Shown piece after piece: positions 1 to 9,631 of a stretch of DNA of 17,728 bases. How positions within the stretch are numbered: the stretch's first letter is position 1; each line of letters begins with the position of its first letter. Under the pieces are notes generated by a model, which was not told the DNA's origin, ran no database searches, and saw only the letters and a list, made by a program, of their open reading frames with translations. The DNA comes from Prevotellaceae bacterium UBA6974 (GTDB lineage Bacteria > Bacteroidota > Bacteroidia > Bacteroidales > Bacteroidaceae). The DNA is taken from assembly GCA_002450165.1 (NCBI GenBank), contig DJYQ01000029.1, positions 5,065-22,792 of the forward strand, written 5' to 3'. A program made the translations under genes and the position numbers.

Positions 1-3000
1 GAGCGTGTTGTCGTCAGTCAGTTGCATCGTTCTCCAGGTGTTTTCTTTGGTAGCAGTTTCCATAGTAACGGAACTCAGTTATATAGTGCCCGTATTATTC
101 CTTTCAAGGGCAGTTGGATTGAGTTTGCTACTGATATTAATAATGTGATGTATGCGTACATCGACAGAAAGAAAAAGTTGCCTGTAACAACTCTGTTGCG
201 TGCTATCGGTTATGAGAAGGATCGTGATATTCTTGAGATATTCGATTTGGCTGAGGAGGTTAAGGTTAACAAAGCAAATCTGAGCAGGCATTTGGGTCAG
301 CGCCTTGCTGCCCGTTTGATGAAGACTTGGGTCGAGGATTTTGTTGATGAAGATACGGGCGAGGTTGTTTCTATTCAGCGTAATGAGGTTTTGTTGGAGC
401 GTGAAACAGAGTTGACCAAGGAAAATGTCAATGTGATTCTCGAGAGTGGTGAGACCAGTATCTTACTGCATAAGCAGGAAAGTTCTGGCAGTGACTATAG
501 CATTGTATTCAATACGTTACAGAAGGACACTTCCAATAGTGAGAAGGAGGCTATTGACTATATCTATCGTCAGTTACGTAATGCTGATCCTGCTGACGAT
601 GCAAGTGCAAAGGAGGTTATATTTAACTTGTTCTTCTCGGATAAGCGCTATGATTTGGGCGAGGTTGGCCGTTATCGTATTAACAAGAAGTTGGGCCTGA
701 CGACTGATTCTTCGGTGCGTGTACTGACTAAGGAGGATATCATTGAGATTATCAAGTATTTGATAGAGTTGGTTAACAGTAAGGCCAATGTGGATGATAT
801 TGACCATTTGAGCAATCGTCGTGTGCGTACTGTAGGTGAGCAGCTGAGTAACCAGTTTGCTATTGGCTTGGCGCGTATGAGTCGTACAATCCGTGAACGT
901 ATGAACGTGCGTGATAACGAGGTGTTTACGCCAACTGATTTGATTAATGCGAAGACTATAAGCAGTGTGATTAATTCTTTCTTCGGTACTAATGCGTTAA
1001 GTCAGTTTATGGATCAGACGAATCCTCTTGCTGAGGTGACTCACAAGCGTCGTCTTTCTGCATTGGGTCCTGGTGGTCTGAGCCGTGAACGTGCAGGTTT
1101 CGAGGTTCGTGACGTGCATTTCACTCACTACGGCCGTCTGTGTCCTATTGAGAGTCCTGAAGGTCCTAACATCGGTCTGATTTCTTCTCTTTGCCTTTAT
1201 GCAAAGATTAATGATCTGGGATTTATTGAAACTCCGTATCGTAAGGTTGAGAATGCTGTTGTGGATCTTTCCGAGAATGGGGTACGTTACTATAGTGCCG
1301 AGGAGGAGGAGAAATTGATTATCGGTCAGGGAAATGCTCCATTGAACGAGGATGGAACATTTATCCGCAAGGTTGTCAAGTGCCGTAAGGATGATGACTA
1401 TCCTGTTGTTCCTCCTTCAGAGGTAAACTTGATGGATGTATCTCCACAGCAGATTGCATCTATCGCTGCAGGTTTGATTCCTTTTCTTGAGCATGATGAT
1501 GGTCACCGTGCGTTAATGGGCAGTAACATGATGCGTCAGGCTGTTCCTTTGATTCGCAGTGAAGCTCCGATTGTTGGTACTGGTATTGAAAAGCAGGTCT
1601 GTGAGGATAGCCGTACAATGATTGTCGCCGAGGGTGATGGTGTAATTGACTATGTTGATGCTACAACTATCCGTATTTTGTACGACCGTACGGAAGAGGA
1701 GGAGTTTGTGAGCTTTGAGCCTGCAATGAAGGAGTATCGTATTCCTAAGTTCCGTCGTACTAACCAGAACATGACGATTGACCTTCGTCCTATTTGTGAT
1801 GTTGGTCAGCGTGTAAAGGCTGGTGATATATTGACGGAGGGTTATTCTACCGAGGCTGGCGAGTTGGCTCTGGGTAAGAATCTGTTGGTTGCTTACATGC
1901 CTTGGAAGGGTTATAACTATGAGGATGCTATTGTATTGAACGAACGCATTGTACGTGAGGATATCTTGACGTCTGTTCATGTTGAGGAATTTAGCCTGGA
2001 GGTTCGTGAGACCAAGCGCGGTATGGAGGAACTGACTGGTGATATTCCAAATGTGAGTGAAGAGGCAACCAAGGATTTGGACGAGAATGGTATTATTCGT
2101 GTGGGTGCAAATGTTGTGCCTGGTGATATCATGATTGGTAAGATTACACCTAAGGGTGAGAGTGATCCGAGTCCTGAGGAAAAGCTGTTGAAGGCAATCT
2201 TTGGTGACAAGGCGGGTGATGTTAAGGATGCATCGCTGAAGGCCAGTCCGTCTCTGAGGGGTGTCGTGATTGACAAGAAGTTGTTCTCAAAGGCTATCAA
2301 AACTCGTGCAGCAAAGGCTGAGGATAAGAAGCGTATTGCCCATCTGGATGAGGAATTTGAGAGCAAGGCTGCGGATTTAAAGGCTATTCTGATTGATAAG
2401 CTGCTGGAACTGACTGCTGGTAAGAAGAGTGCTGGTGTTAAAGATTTCATGGGTTCTGTCCTGATTCCTGCCGGTGAGGAGATTACCGAGTCTGTTTTGG
2501 AGAGCTTTGATTATACGACAGTCCAATTGATTGACTGGACCGAGGATGAGCATACGAATGAATTGATAAAAACGTTGATTATCAACTTTATCAAGAAATA
2601 CAAGATTTTGGATGCAGAGAACAAGCGTGCCCGTTTTGCTATTACAATAGGTGACGATTTGCCGAGTGGCATCATACAGATGGCTAAGGTATATGTCGCC
2701 AAGAAGCGTAAGATTGGTGTGGGTGACAAGATGGCAGGCCGTCATGGTAACAAAGGTATTGTTTCCAAGGTAGTCCGTCAGGAGGATATGCCGTTCTTGG
2801 CTGATGGTACTCCTGTGGATATTGTGCTGAATCCTCTGGGTGTGCCCAGCCGAATGAATATCGGTCAAATTTTTGAGACTGTCTTGGGCGCTGCGGGTAA
2901 GAAACTGGGTGTCAAGTTTGCGACTCCTATTTTTGACGGTGCGCGTCTGGACGATTTGAACGAGTGGACAGATAAGGCAGGATTGCCGCGTTACTGCTCA

Positions 3001-3396
3001 ACACAGTTGTATGACGGTGCTACAGGTGAGCCATTTGACCAGTTGGCAACTGTTGGTATTGCTTATATGCTGAAGTTGGGCCATATGGTTGAGGATAAAA
3101 TGCATGCCCGCAGTATTGGTCCTTACAGTCTGATTACTCAACAGCCTCTGGGTGGTAAAGCTCAGTTTGGCGGTCAGCGTTTCGGTGAGATGGAGGTGTG
3201 GGCTATCGAAGCATTTGGTGCCAGCCATATTCTTCAGGAAATACTGACTATCAAGAGTGATGATGTTACGGGTCGCAGTAAGGCTTACGAGGCTATCGTT
3301 AAGGGTGATAATATGCCTACGCCTGGTATTCCCGAGTCACTGAATGTGCTGTTGCACGAATTGCGTGGTCTGGGTTTGAGTGTATCACTGGATTAA
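1..3396 (+). CDS. rpoB: RNA polymerase beta subunit, 5' end missing
   Basis: Beta subunit of DNA-dependent RNA polymerase, which with beta' forms the catalytic core in the cytoplasm. The reading frame is open from base 1, beginning ERVVVSQLHRSPGVFF, so the true start lies upstream. The window encodes 1131 residues; compared with Bacteroidales RpoB of about 1270 residues (recalled), roughly 140 are missing. Visible landmarks are the rifampicin-pocket region at about 994-1080 (LSQFMDQTNPL then THKRRLSALGPGG), the SPEGPNIGL segment at about 1153-1176, GDKMAGRHGNKG at about 2722-2757, and the C-terminal FGEMEVWAIEAFGA block at about 3184-3225. The gene ends in tandem stops (TAA then TAG). rpoC starts 24 bases downstream, so the two are surely co-transcribed. 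The internal TTG at base 22 is not a start. No frameshift is seen. Confidence 0.99.
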   Translation, partial: ERVVVSQLHRSPGVFFGSSFHSNGTQLYSARIIPFKGSWIEFATDINNVMYAYIDRKKKLPVTTLLRAIGYEKDRDILEIFDLAEEVKVNKANLSRHLGQRLAARLMKTWVEDFVDEDTGEVVSIQRNEVLLERETELTKENVNVILESGETSILLHKQESSGSDYSIVFNTLQKDTSNSEKEAIDYIYRQLRNADPADDASAKEVIFNLFFSDKRYDLGEVGRYRINKKLGLTTDSSVRVLTKEDIIEIIKYLIELVNSKANVDDIDHLSNRRVRTVGEQLSNQFAIGLARMSRTIRERMNVRDNEVFTPTDLINAKTISSVINSFFGTNALSQFMDQTNPLAEVTHKRRLSALGPGGLSRERAGFEVRDVHFTHYGRLCPIESPEGPNIGLISSLCLYAKINDLGFIETPYRKVENAVVDLSENGVRYYSAEEEEKLIIGQGNAPLNEDGTFIRKVVKCRKDDDYPVVPPSEVNLMDVSPQQIASIAAGLIPFLEHDDGHRALMGSNMMRQAVPLIRSEAPIVGTGIEKQVCEDSRTMIVAEGDGVIDYVDATTIRILYDRTEEEEFVSFEPAMKEYRIPKFRRTNQNMTIDLRPICDVGQRVKAGDILTEGYSTEAGELALGKNLLVAYMPWKGYNYEDAIVLNERIVREDILTSVHVEEFSLEVRETKRGMEELTGDIPNVSEEATKDLDENGIIRVGANVVPGDIMIGKITPKGESDPSPEEKLLKAIFGDKAGDVKDASLKASPSLRGVVIDKKLFSKAIKTRAAKAEDKKRIAHLDEEFESKAADLKAILIDKLLELTAGKKSAGVKDFMGSVLIPAGEEITESVLESFDYTTVQLIDWTEDEHTNELIKTLIINFIKKYKILDAENKRARFAITIGDDLPSGIIQMAKVYVAKKRKIGVGDKMAGRHGNKGIVSKVVRQEDMPFLADGTPVDIVLNPLGVPSRMNIGQIFETVLGAAGKKLGVKFATPIFDGARLDDLNEWTDKAGLPRYCSTQLYDGATGEPFDQLATVGIAYMLKLGHMVEDKMHARSIGPYSLITQQPLGGKAQFGGQRFGEMEVWAIEAFGASHILQEILTIKSDDVTGRSKAYEAIVKGDNMPTPGIPESLNVLLHELRGLGLSVSLD

Positions 3397-3420
3397 TAGT
3401 CAAAAAGGAAAATACTAAAT

Positions 3421-6400
3421 ATGGCTTTCAAGAAAGAAACCAAGGTGAAGAATAACTTCACCAAGATAACTATCGGACTGGCATCTCCCGAGGAGATTCT
3501 GGAGAATTCATATGGTGAGGTGCTGAAGCCTGAAACTATCAACTATCGTACTTACAAGCCTGAGCGTGATGGTTTGTTCTGTGAGCGCATCTTCGGTCCT
3601 ACTAAGGACTATGAGTGCCATTGCGGAAAGTATAAGCGTATTCGTTACAAGGGTACTATATGTGACCGTTGTGGTGTTGAGGTAACGGAGAAGAAGGTGA
3701 GACGTGAGCGTAGTGGTCATATCAGCCTTGTTGTTCCTGTTGCTCATATCTGGTACTTCCGCAGTCTGCCTAACAAGATCGGATACTTGTTGGGTATGCC
3801 TACAAAGAAACTGGACAGTATCATCTATTATGAGCGCTATGTGGTAATCCAACCGGGTGTTTTGGGTCCTAAGGATGAGAGCGATACACGCAGTATAGAG
3901 GATGGTGTTGTTCGTGAGGGGGATTTGTTGAGTGAGGAGGAATACTGGAATATTACTGAGAAGTTGAGCCGTGATAATCAGTATCTGGATGATAGCGATC
4001 CTAACAAATTCATCTGCAAGATGGGTGCGGAGGCTATCCTGGATTTGTTACATCGCGTGGATTTGGATGCATTGAGTTTCCAGTTGCGTGACTTGGCAAA
4101 TCAGGAGGGGGCTCAGCAGCGTAAGAACGAGGCTTTGAAGCGTTTGCAGGTTGTTGAGAGTTTCCGAGCAAGTGCTGAACGTAATAAACCAGAATGGATG
4201 ATTCTGAAGGTACTGCCTGTTATTCCACCTGAGTTGCGTCCTTTAGTTCCGTTGGACGGCGGTCGTTTTGCTACATCAGACTTGAATGACTTGTATCGTC
4301 GTGTTATTATTCGTAATAACCGTTTGAAGCGTCTCTTAGAGATTAAGGCTCCTGAGGTGATTCTGCGAAACGAGAAGCGAATGTTGCAGGAGGCTGTGGA
4401 CTGTCTGTTTGACAATAGCCGTCGTGTCAATGCGGTCAAGACTGAGAGTAATCGTCCATTGAAATCATTGTCTGACTCTTTGAAGGGTAAGCAGGGTCGC
4501 TTCCGTCAGAATTTGCTTGGTAAGCGTGTTGATTACAGTGCGCGTTCGGTAATTGTTGTGGGCCCTGAGCTGAAGATGGGTGAGTGTGGCTTGCCAAAGC
4601 TGATGGCTGCGGAATTGTATAAGCCGTTTATTATCCGTAAACTGATTGAACGTGGTATAGTCAAGACGGTTAAGTCTGCAAAGAAAATAGTTGACCGTAA
4701 GGATTCAATCATTTGGGATATCTTGGAGAATGTGATGAAGGGACATCCTGTTCTTCTGAATCGTGCTCCAACTCTTCACCGTCTTGGCATTCAGGCTTTC
4801 CAGCCTAAGATGATTGAGGGTAAGGCCATCCAATTGCATCCTTTGGCTTGTACGGCCTTTAACGCCGACTTTGACGGTGACCAAATGGCTGTGCATCTGC
4901 CTTTGAGTAATGAGGCTATTTTGGAGGCTCAGATTCTTATGTTGCAGAGTCATAATATTTTGAACCCTGCTAATGGTGAGCCTATAACTGTACCTTCACA
5001 GGATATGGTTCTGGGTCTGTACTATATTACCAAACTGCGTCCGGGTGCAAAGGGAAGCGGTATGAGTTTCTATGCTCCGGAGGAGGCTATAGTTGCTTAC
5101 AACCAAAAGCGTGTGGATATCCACGCTCCAATTAAGGTTATTGTTGATGATCTTATGGAAGATGGTACAATAGGTAAGCGCCAGGTCGAGACTTCTGTGG
5201 GACGACTTATTGTCAACGAGGTTATTCCGACTGAGATTGGTTATTTTAATGATTTAATCAAGAAGGGCTCTCTGCGTAAGTTAATTACCAAAGTGATTAA
5301 GAGCGTTGGAGTCGCTCGTGCCTGTGAGTTCCTGGATGGTATCAAGAATCTTGGATACCGTCTGGCTTACGAGGGTGGTTTGTCCTTTAACTTGGGCGAT
5401 ATCATCATTCCTGAAAGTAAGCAGAAGTTGATTCAGGAGGGGCAAGACGAGATTGAGCGTATTACTATGGACTATGGTATGGGCTTTATTACAGACAAGG
5501 AGCGCCACCAGCAGGTTATTGAAACATGGACAAAGGTAAATAATAATCTGCAGAAAGTTCTTATGAAGGAGATGACTGAGGCTGAGGATGGATTCAATGC
5601 TGTATTCATGATGCTTGATTCTGGTGCCCGCGGTAGCGCTGGTCAGATTAGTCAGTTGTCTGGTATGCGTGGTTTGATGGCTAAGCCTCAGAAGGCTGGT
5701 GCTGAACCTGATACTATTGAGAATCCGATCATATCGAACTTTAAGGAGGGTATGTCTGTGCTGGAGTATTTTATATCTACTCATGGCGCTCGTAAGGGTC
5801 TTGCTGATACTGCACTGAAGACGGCTGATGCTGGTTATTTGACACGTCGTTTGGTTGATGTTAGTCATGATGTGATTATTACCGAGGAAGATTGTGGTAC
5901 TCTGCGTGGTTTGGAGTGTACTGCCCTGAAGAATGGTGATGAGGTTATTAGCAGTTTGTATGACCGTATATTGGGTCGTGTCAGTGTACATGATGTAATA
6001 CATCCGACTACAGGTAAAATGATAGTTGCCAGCGGTGAGGAAATTACCGAGGCTAAAGCTCAGGAGATTGAGGACAGTCCGATTGAGAGGGTTGAAATAC
6101 GTTCGGTTCTGACATGTGAGAGCCGCAAGGGTGTCTGTATGAAGTGTTATGGACGTAACCTTGCAACTGGCCGTATGGTCCAGAAGGGCGAGGCTGTAGG
6201 TGTGATTGCTGCACAGTCAATCGGTGAGCCTGGTACTCAGTTGACATTGCGTACATTCCATGCTGGTGGTGTGGCAGGCAACGCTGTCGCAAATGCTCAG
6301 ATTAAGGCTAAATATGATGCACGCATCGAGTTTGAAGAGTTGCGCACTGTTGATAGTATAGTTGATGGTAATGTCGTTCAGGTTGTAGTGAGCCGTTTGA

Positions 6401-7728
6401 CCGAGATTCGTTTTGTGGAGCCCAAGACTGGTATTGTACTGCTGACTCAGGATGTTCCTTATGGCAGTTTCCTGTACAATCAGCATGGCGATATGGTCAA
6501 GAAAGGAGATGTAATTGCAAGGTGGGATCCGTTCAATAGTGTTATCGTAACTGAAACAGCCGGTCGTATTCAATTTGAGGATGTTATAGAGGGTGTTACC
6601 TATCGTGTTGATACAGACGAGGCTACAAAGCAGAGTGAATATATCATAATTGAGAGCAAGGAGCGTGACAAGAATCCGACTTGCCATATCCTTGATGAAA
6701 ATGGCGATATCTTACGTACATATAACTTCCCTATAGGCGGTCACATCGTTATAGATAATGGTGCTGATGTAAAGGTGGGTGAAATCTTGGTTAAGATTCC
6801 CCGTGCTGTAGGTGGTGGTGGTGATATCACTGGTGGTCTGCCACGTGTTACCGAACTGTTTGAGGCTCGTAATCCAAGTAATCCTGCTGTCGTTGCCGAG
6901 ATTGACGGAGTTGTGAAAATGGGTAGGCTGAAACGTGGTAACCGTGAGATTACAATCACAAGCCGTGTAGGTGACGTTCGTAAGTATCTGGTTCCGACCA
7001 GTAAGCAGATTTTGGTTCAGGACAACGATAACGTTCGTGCCGGTACGCCTTTGAGTGACGGTGCAATCACACCTCAGGATATCTTGGCTATCCAGGGTCC
7101 GACTGCTGTTCAGGAGTATATAGTGAACCAAGTTCAGGATGTTTATCGTCTGCAAGGCGTGAAGATCAATGACAAGCATTTCGAGGTAATCGTGCGTCAG
7201 ATGATGAGAAAGGTTCAGATTGATGAGCCGGGTGATACACGCTTCCTGGAGCAGCAGGTTGTGGATAAACTGGACTTTGCCGAGGAAAATGACCGTATTT
7301 GGGGAAGGAAAGTTGTTATTGATGCTGGTGAGAGCGAAACAATGCACCGCGGTGAGATAGTTACTGCACGTAGATTGCGTGACGAAAATTCTCAGTTGAA
7401 GCGTCAGGACAAGAAACTTGTTCAGGCTCGTGATGCTGTGCCTGCAACTTCTGTTCAGGTGTTGCAGGGTATTACGCGTGCTGCATTGGCAACAAGCTCG
7501 TTTATGAGCGCTGCTTCTTTCCAGGAGACCACAAAGGTGTTGAACGAGGCTGCTATCAATGGTAAGAGTGATTACCTTGAAGGTATGAAGGAAAACGTGA
7601 TTTGCGGCCACCTTATTCCTGCTGGTACCGGTCTGCGGGAGTTTGACAAGATTGTCGTTGGCAGTCGCGAAGACTATGACAGAGCTTATAATACTCTTCG
7701 TCCCACTCAGGAGTTCGATGAGTTTTAA
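3421..7728 (+). CDS. rpoC: RNA polymerase beta' subunit
   Basis: Beta' subunit of RNA polymerase, which carries the catalytic magnesium site. It has 1435 residues and looks complete. The N-terminal zinc ribbon is visible at C66, C68, C81 and C84. The catalytic NADFDGDQ motif lies at residues 481-488 (D483, D485 and D487 bind the active-site metal). The second zinc site uses C825, C899, C906 and C909. The trigger-loop block QSIGEPGTQLTLRTFHAGG begins near residue 932. The ATG start is supported by the beta' N-terminal pattern and the 24-base gap after rpoB; upstream AAGGA is too distant to be a convincing Shine-Dalgarno. A strong intrinsic terminator follows the stop codon, so the operon appears to end here rather than continue into rpsL. 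Confidence 0.99.
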   Translation: MAFKKETKVKNNFTKITIGLASPEEILENSYGEVLKPETINYRTYKPERDGLFCERIFGPTKDYECHCGKYKRIRYKGTICDRCGVEVTEKKVRRERSGHISLVVPVAHIWYFRSLPNKIGYLLGMPTKKLDSIIYYERYVVIQPGVLGPKDESDTRSIEDGVVREGDLLSEEEYWNITEKLSRDNQYLDDSDPNKFICKMGAEAILDLLHRVDLDALSFQLRDLANQEGAQQRKNEALKRLQVVESFRASAERNKPEWMILKVLPVIPPELRPLVPLDGGRFATSDLNDLYRRVIIRNNRLKRLLEIKAPEVILRNEKRMLQEAVDCLFDNSRRVNAVKTESNRPLKSLSDSLKGKQGRFRQNLLGKRVDYSARSVIVVGPELKMGECGLPKLMAAELYKPFIIRKLIERGIVKTVKSAKKIVDRKDSIIWDILENVMKGHPVLLNRAPTLHRLGIQAFQPKMIEGKAIQLHPLACTAFNADFDGDQMAVHLPLSNEAILEAQILMLQSHNILNPANGEPITVPSQDMVLGLYYITKLRPGAKGSGMSFYAPEEAIVAYNQKRVDIHAPIKVIVDDLMEDGTIGKRQVETSVGRLIVNEVIPTEIGYFNDLIKKGSLRKLITKVIKSVGVARACEFLDGIKNLGYRLAYEGGLSFNLGDIIIPESKQKLIQEGQDEIERITMDYGMGFITDKERHQQVIETWTKVNNNLQKVLMKEMTEAEDGFNAVFMMLDSGARGSAGQISQLSGMRGLMAKPQKAGAEPDTIENPIISNFKEGMSVLEYFISTHGARKGLADTALKTADAGYLTRRLVDVSHDVIITEEDCGTLRGLECTALKNGDEVISSLYDRILGRVSVHDVIHPTTGKMIVASGEEITEAKAQEIEDSPIERVEIRSVLTCESRKGVCMKCYGRNLATGRMVQKGEAVGVIAAQSIGEPGTQLTLRTFHAGGVAGNAVANAQIKAKYDARIEFEELRTVDSIVDGNVVQVVVSRLTEIRFVEPKTGIVLLTQDVPYGSFLYNQHGDMVKKGDVIARWDPFNSVIVTETAGRIQFEDVIEGVTYRVDTDEATKQSEYIIIESKERDKNPTCHILDENGDILRTYNFPIGGHIVIDNGADVKVGEILVKIPRAVGGGGDITGGLPRVTELFEARNPSNPAVVAEIDGVVKMGRLKRGNREITITSRVGDVRKYLVPTSKQILVQDNDNVRAGTPLSDGAITPQDILAIQGPTAVQEYIVNQVQDVYRLQGVKINDKHFEVIVRQMMRKVQIDEPGDTRFLEQQVVDKLDFAEENDRIWGRKVVIDAGESETMHRGEIVTARRLRDENSQLKRQDKKLVQARDAVPATSVQVLQGITRAALATSSFMSAASFQETTKVLNEAAINGKSDYLEGMKENVICGHLIPAGTGLREFDKIVVGSREDYDRAYNTLRPTQEFDEF

Positions 7729-7751
7729 TGAAGTTTCTGTAATATGAGCAG

Positions 7752-7788
7752 AATCCCCATCTGAAATTTCAGTTGGGGATTTTTTTTT
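7752..7788 (+). terminator. Rho-independent terminator of the rpoBC operon
   Basis: A hairpin with arms AATCCCCA (7752-7759) and TGGGGATT (7774-7781) is followed by a run of T residues through 7788. Inside the stem is a 12-base palindrome, CTGAAATTTCAG (7761-7772), which extends the helix past one T-T mismatch. The GC-rich base and the T-run immediately after it are classic for intrinsic termination. It sits 23 bases after the rpoC stop. There is no matching A-run on its left side, so it should act only on rightward transcription. Confidence 0.93.
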
Positions 7789-7794
7789 GATTTG

Positions 7795-7825
7795 TTTTCA
7801 TTTTCGTTATAATATTGTATCTTTG
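7795..7825 (+). promoter_or_regulatory. Predicted Bacteroidetes-type promoter for the glycosyltransferase pair
   Basis: TATCTTTG at 7818-7825 matches the Bacteroidetes -7 box TAnnTTTG. TTTT at 7795-7798, 19 bases upstream, is a 3-of-4 match to the -33 TTTG element; a perfect TTTG at 7791-7794 is 23 bases away, outside the usual 19-21. The position, just after the terminator and about 30 bases before the 7854 start, fits. The predicted transcript would have a leader of only about 20 bases. Confidence 0.6.
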
Positions 7826-7853
7826 CCAATGTTAAATCTGTTGTATAACGAAG

Positions 7854-8702
7854 ATGCAAAAAAACTGCAAGCGTATAGCAGCAATTACGATGGTCCGTAA
7901 TGATGACTTCTTTTTGCAAAAGTGGGTGTCGTATTATGGCGCACAATTGGGAAAGGAGAATCTGTATATATTTTTTGATGGATTGGATCAACGTATTCCG
8001 AAATTTTGTAACGAGACCAATGCCTTTTTGCATGAAAAGATAGGAAAGCATGTTGTTGAAGCTGAAAAATGTAGGTTAAAATTTCTTTCGGATCAGGCTA
8101 CTAAACTCTTTAATAATGGCTATGATTTAATTGTTGGGGTGGATGCTGATGAGTATATTGTTGTCGATCCTAAACTGGAAGTTGGACTTCGAGAATATTT
8201 GTCTAGTCAGAAAATAGATGTCAGTCTGTCTCCCATGGGTTTGGATTTTGGGCAGAGGTTGGGTAAGGAGAGTGATTTGTCTTTAGAGAAAACATTTCTT
8301 ACTCAACGGCACTATGCGCAGATAGGTACTCGTTATACTAAGCCCTCTGTCATAGCCAGACCCTGTATGTGGGGTAGCGGATTTCATCGGATAAAAGGGC
8401 ATAATTTCCACATTGCACCCGGGTTGTATCTGATGCATTTTGGATATTCGGACCTAAAAATAATCAAGTCAAGGATATGTGATAAGGGCCGCGAAGCTCA
8501 AGGCTGGGGAAAACATATAATAAAACGTTCACGTACTATACGGTTTGTTAATAGTCTTCCTGCACGTGATTTTGATTGTTGGACTCGTTGGGCCCGTATT
8601 ATCCAAACGTGGTGTAGGCCTCCTTATGCTCTCAACAAACCCGCTATGTTTGAATTAAAAATCGTGGTAGAGATTCCTGAAAGATTCCGTAAGATATTAT
8701 AA
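7854..8702 (+). CDS. Glycosyltransferase, family 2-like (Glyco_tranf_2_4 type)
   Basis: Predicted 282-residue glycosyltransferase that would move a sugar from a nucleotide-sugar donor to a surface-glycan or lipid acceptor at the cytoplasmic face of the membrane. The N-terminal segment ITMVRNDDFFLQKWVSYY (residues 11-28) and the DADEY motif at residues 97-101 match the pattern of the family described as 'glycosyltransferase family 2' or Glyco_tranf_2_4. In GT-A enzymes the DxD acidic residues coordinate the metal and donor. No membrane segment or signal peptide is apparent. The gene follows the rpoC terminator, has its own likely promoter, and is followed after 11 bases by a second glycosyltransferase, so the two probably form an operon. 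Donor and acceptor sugars cannot be inferred. Arginine codons AGG and CGG appear more often than in rpoC, which may reflect lower expression rather than transfer. Confidence 0.87.
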   Translation: MQKNCKRIAAITMVRNDDFFLQKWVSYYGAQLGKENLYIFFDGLDQRIPKFCNETNAFLHEKIGKHVVEAEKCRLKFLSDQATKLFNNGYDLIVGVDADEYIVVDPKLEVGLREYLSSQKIDVSLSPMGLDFGQRLGKESDLSLEKTFLTQRHYAQIGTRYTKPSVIARPCMWGSGFHRIKGHNFHIAPGLYLMHFGYSDLKIIKSRICDKGREAQGWGKHIIKRSRTIRFVNSLPARDFDCWTRWARIIQTWCRPPYALNKPAMFELKIVVEIPERFRKIL

Positions 8703-8713
8703 TTTACAATTGA

Positions 8714-9631
8714 ATGCAAATGATTAAGAAACTGTCATATTATTGGAAAAGGGCCCTTTATGGACATGTTCTGAATCCTTTGTGGATTTCGCGGACAAGA
8801 CGTCGTGCAAGGCGTCAGAAAGTGTATTTTAAATTAATAGAGGACTATGTTGCAGACATACCAGTAAGTGAGCAACAGGAGTCAATGCAATCCAATCCGC
8901 AAACTATGCGTATTTTTTCAATATGGTTACAAGGGGAGAGTAATGCTCCGCAACTTGTCAAGTCATGTTGGAACAGCATGCGCCATTATGCGGGATTGGA
9001 ATTGGTTCTTCTTGATCAGGAAAGTCTAAAAGAATGGATAACCCTTCCTGATTATATCATGGATCGATGGAATTCAGGTAAGATGCGACCGGCTCATTTT
9101 GCTGATATTTGTAGGGTTGAACTTTTATGGAATTATGGCGGAATATGGATGGATGCAACGGATTATATGACTCATCCTTTACCTGATTTCATTATAAAGC
9201 AACCATTTTTTATGTATATATCAGGTGATGACGAAAATGGTTCGTACCCTTATATCCAGAATTGTTTCATACGTTCGGAAGCTCACAATCTTCTTCTTGG
9301 AGCATGGCGGAACTGTATATTTGAGTATTGGAGACGTGAAACGACAGCGCTGGATTACTTCATACACCAACAACTTTTTTATCATGTCATCAAAAATAAT
9401 AGGCTTGCAAAGGAGATGTTTGATAGAATGCCGCATATTCACCATGGGTGTACTCATACAATATGGTATGGGGGATATATAGAAAAAAAATACGACCCGT
9501 TATTATTCCGGACATTGACTCAGGAAGGTGCTTTCCAAAAGACGACTTATCGTACATATGCAAAGTCGTTGCCTGAACGGGGAAGTAATGCAGACTATAT
9601 ACTCAACTCTTTTTCTTCAGCTTCTGTTTGA
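8714..9631 (+). CDS. Capsular polysaccharide synthesis-type glycosyltransferase (GT32-like)
   Basis: Predicted 305-residue transferase of the capsular polysaccharide synthesis family related to GT32 enzymes. Residues 66-86 (beginning RIFSIWLQGE) match the donor-binding start of the fold. The segment from ADICRVELLWNYGG to IWMDATDYMTHPLP (about 130-156) contains the characteristic GG-x-W-x-D-A motif, with D147 as the likely metal-binding residue. The N-terminus is basic (RTRRRARRQK at 27-36), which may favour membrane association. The ATG at 8714 is taken as the start; an in-frame ATG at 8720 is an alternative only two codons on. It lies 11 bases after the previous glycosyltransferase. Its last 29 bases overlap the end of the opposing GT2 gene. 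Substrates are unknown. Confidence 0.86.
   Translation: MQMIKKLSYYWKRALYGHVLNPLWISRTRRRARRQKVYFKLIEDYVADIPVSEQQESMQSNPQTMRIFSIWLQGESNAPQLVKSCWNSMRHYAGLELVLLDQESLKEWITLPDYIMDRWNSGKMRPAHFADICRVELLWNYGGIWMDATDYMTHPLPDFIIKQPFFMYISGDDENGSYPYIQNCFIRSEAHNLLLGAWRNCIFEYWRRETTALDYFIHQQLFYHVIKNNRLAKEMFDRMPHIHHGCTHTIWYGGYIEKKYDPLLFRTLTQEGAFQKTTYRTYAKSLPERGSNADYILNSFSSASV

Noticed and set aside
5281..7611. Long minus-strand open frames opposite rpoC, up to about 300 codons
   Set aside because: They are shadows of the highly conserved rpoC frame, produced by its codon bias, with no recognisable domain and no promoter.
7854..9631. Recent horizontal transfer of the glycosyltransferase pair
   Set aside because: Codon use differs from rpoC, but that is expected between highly and weakly expressed genes; no mobile element or flanking repeat is visible.
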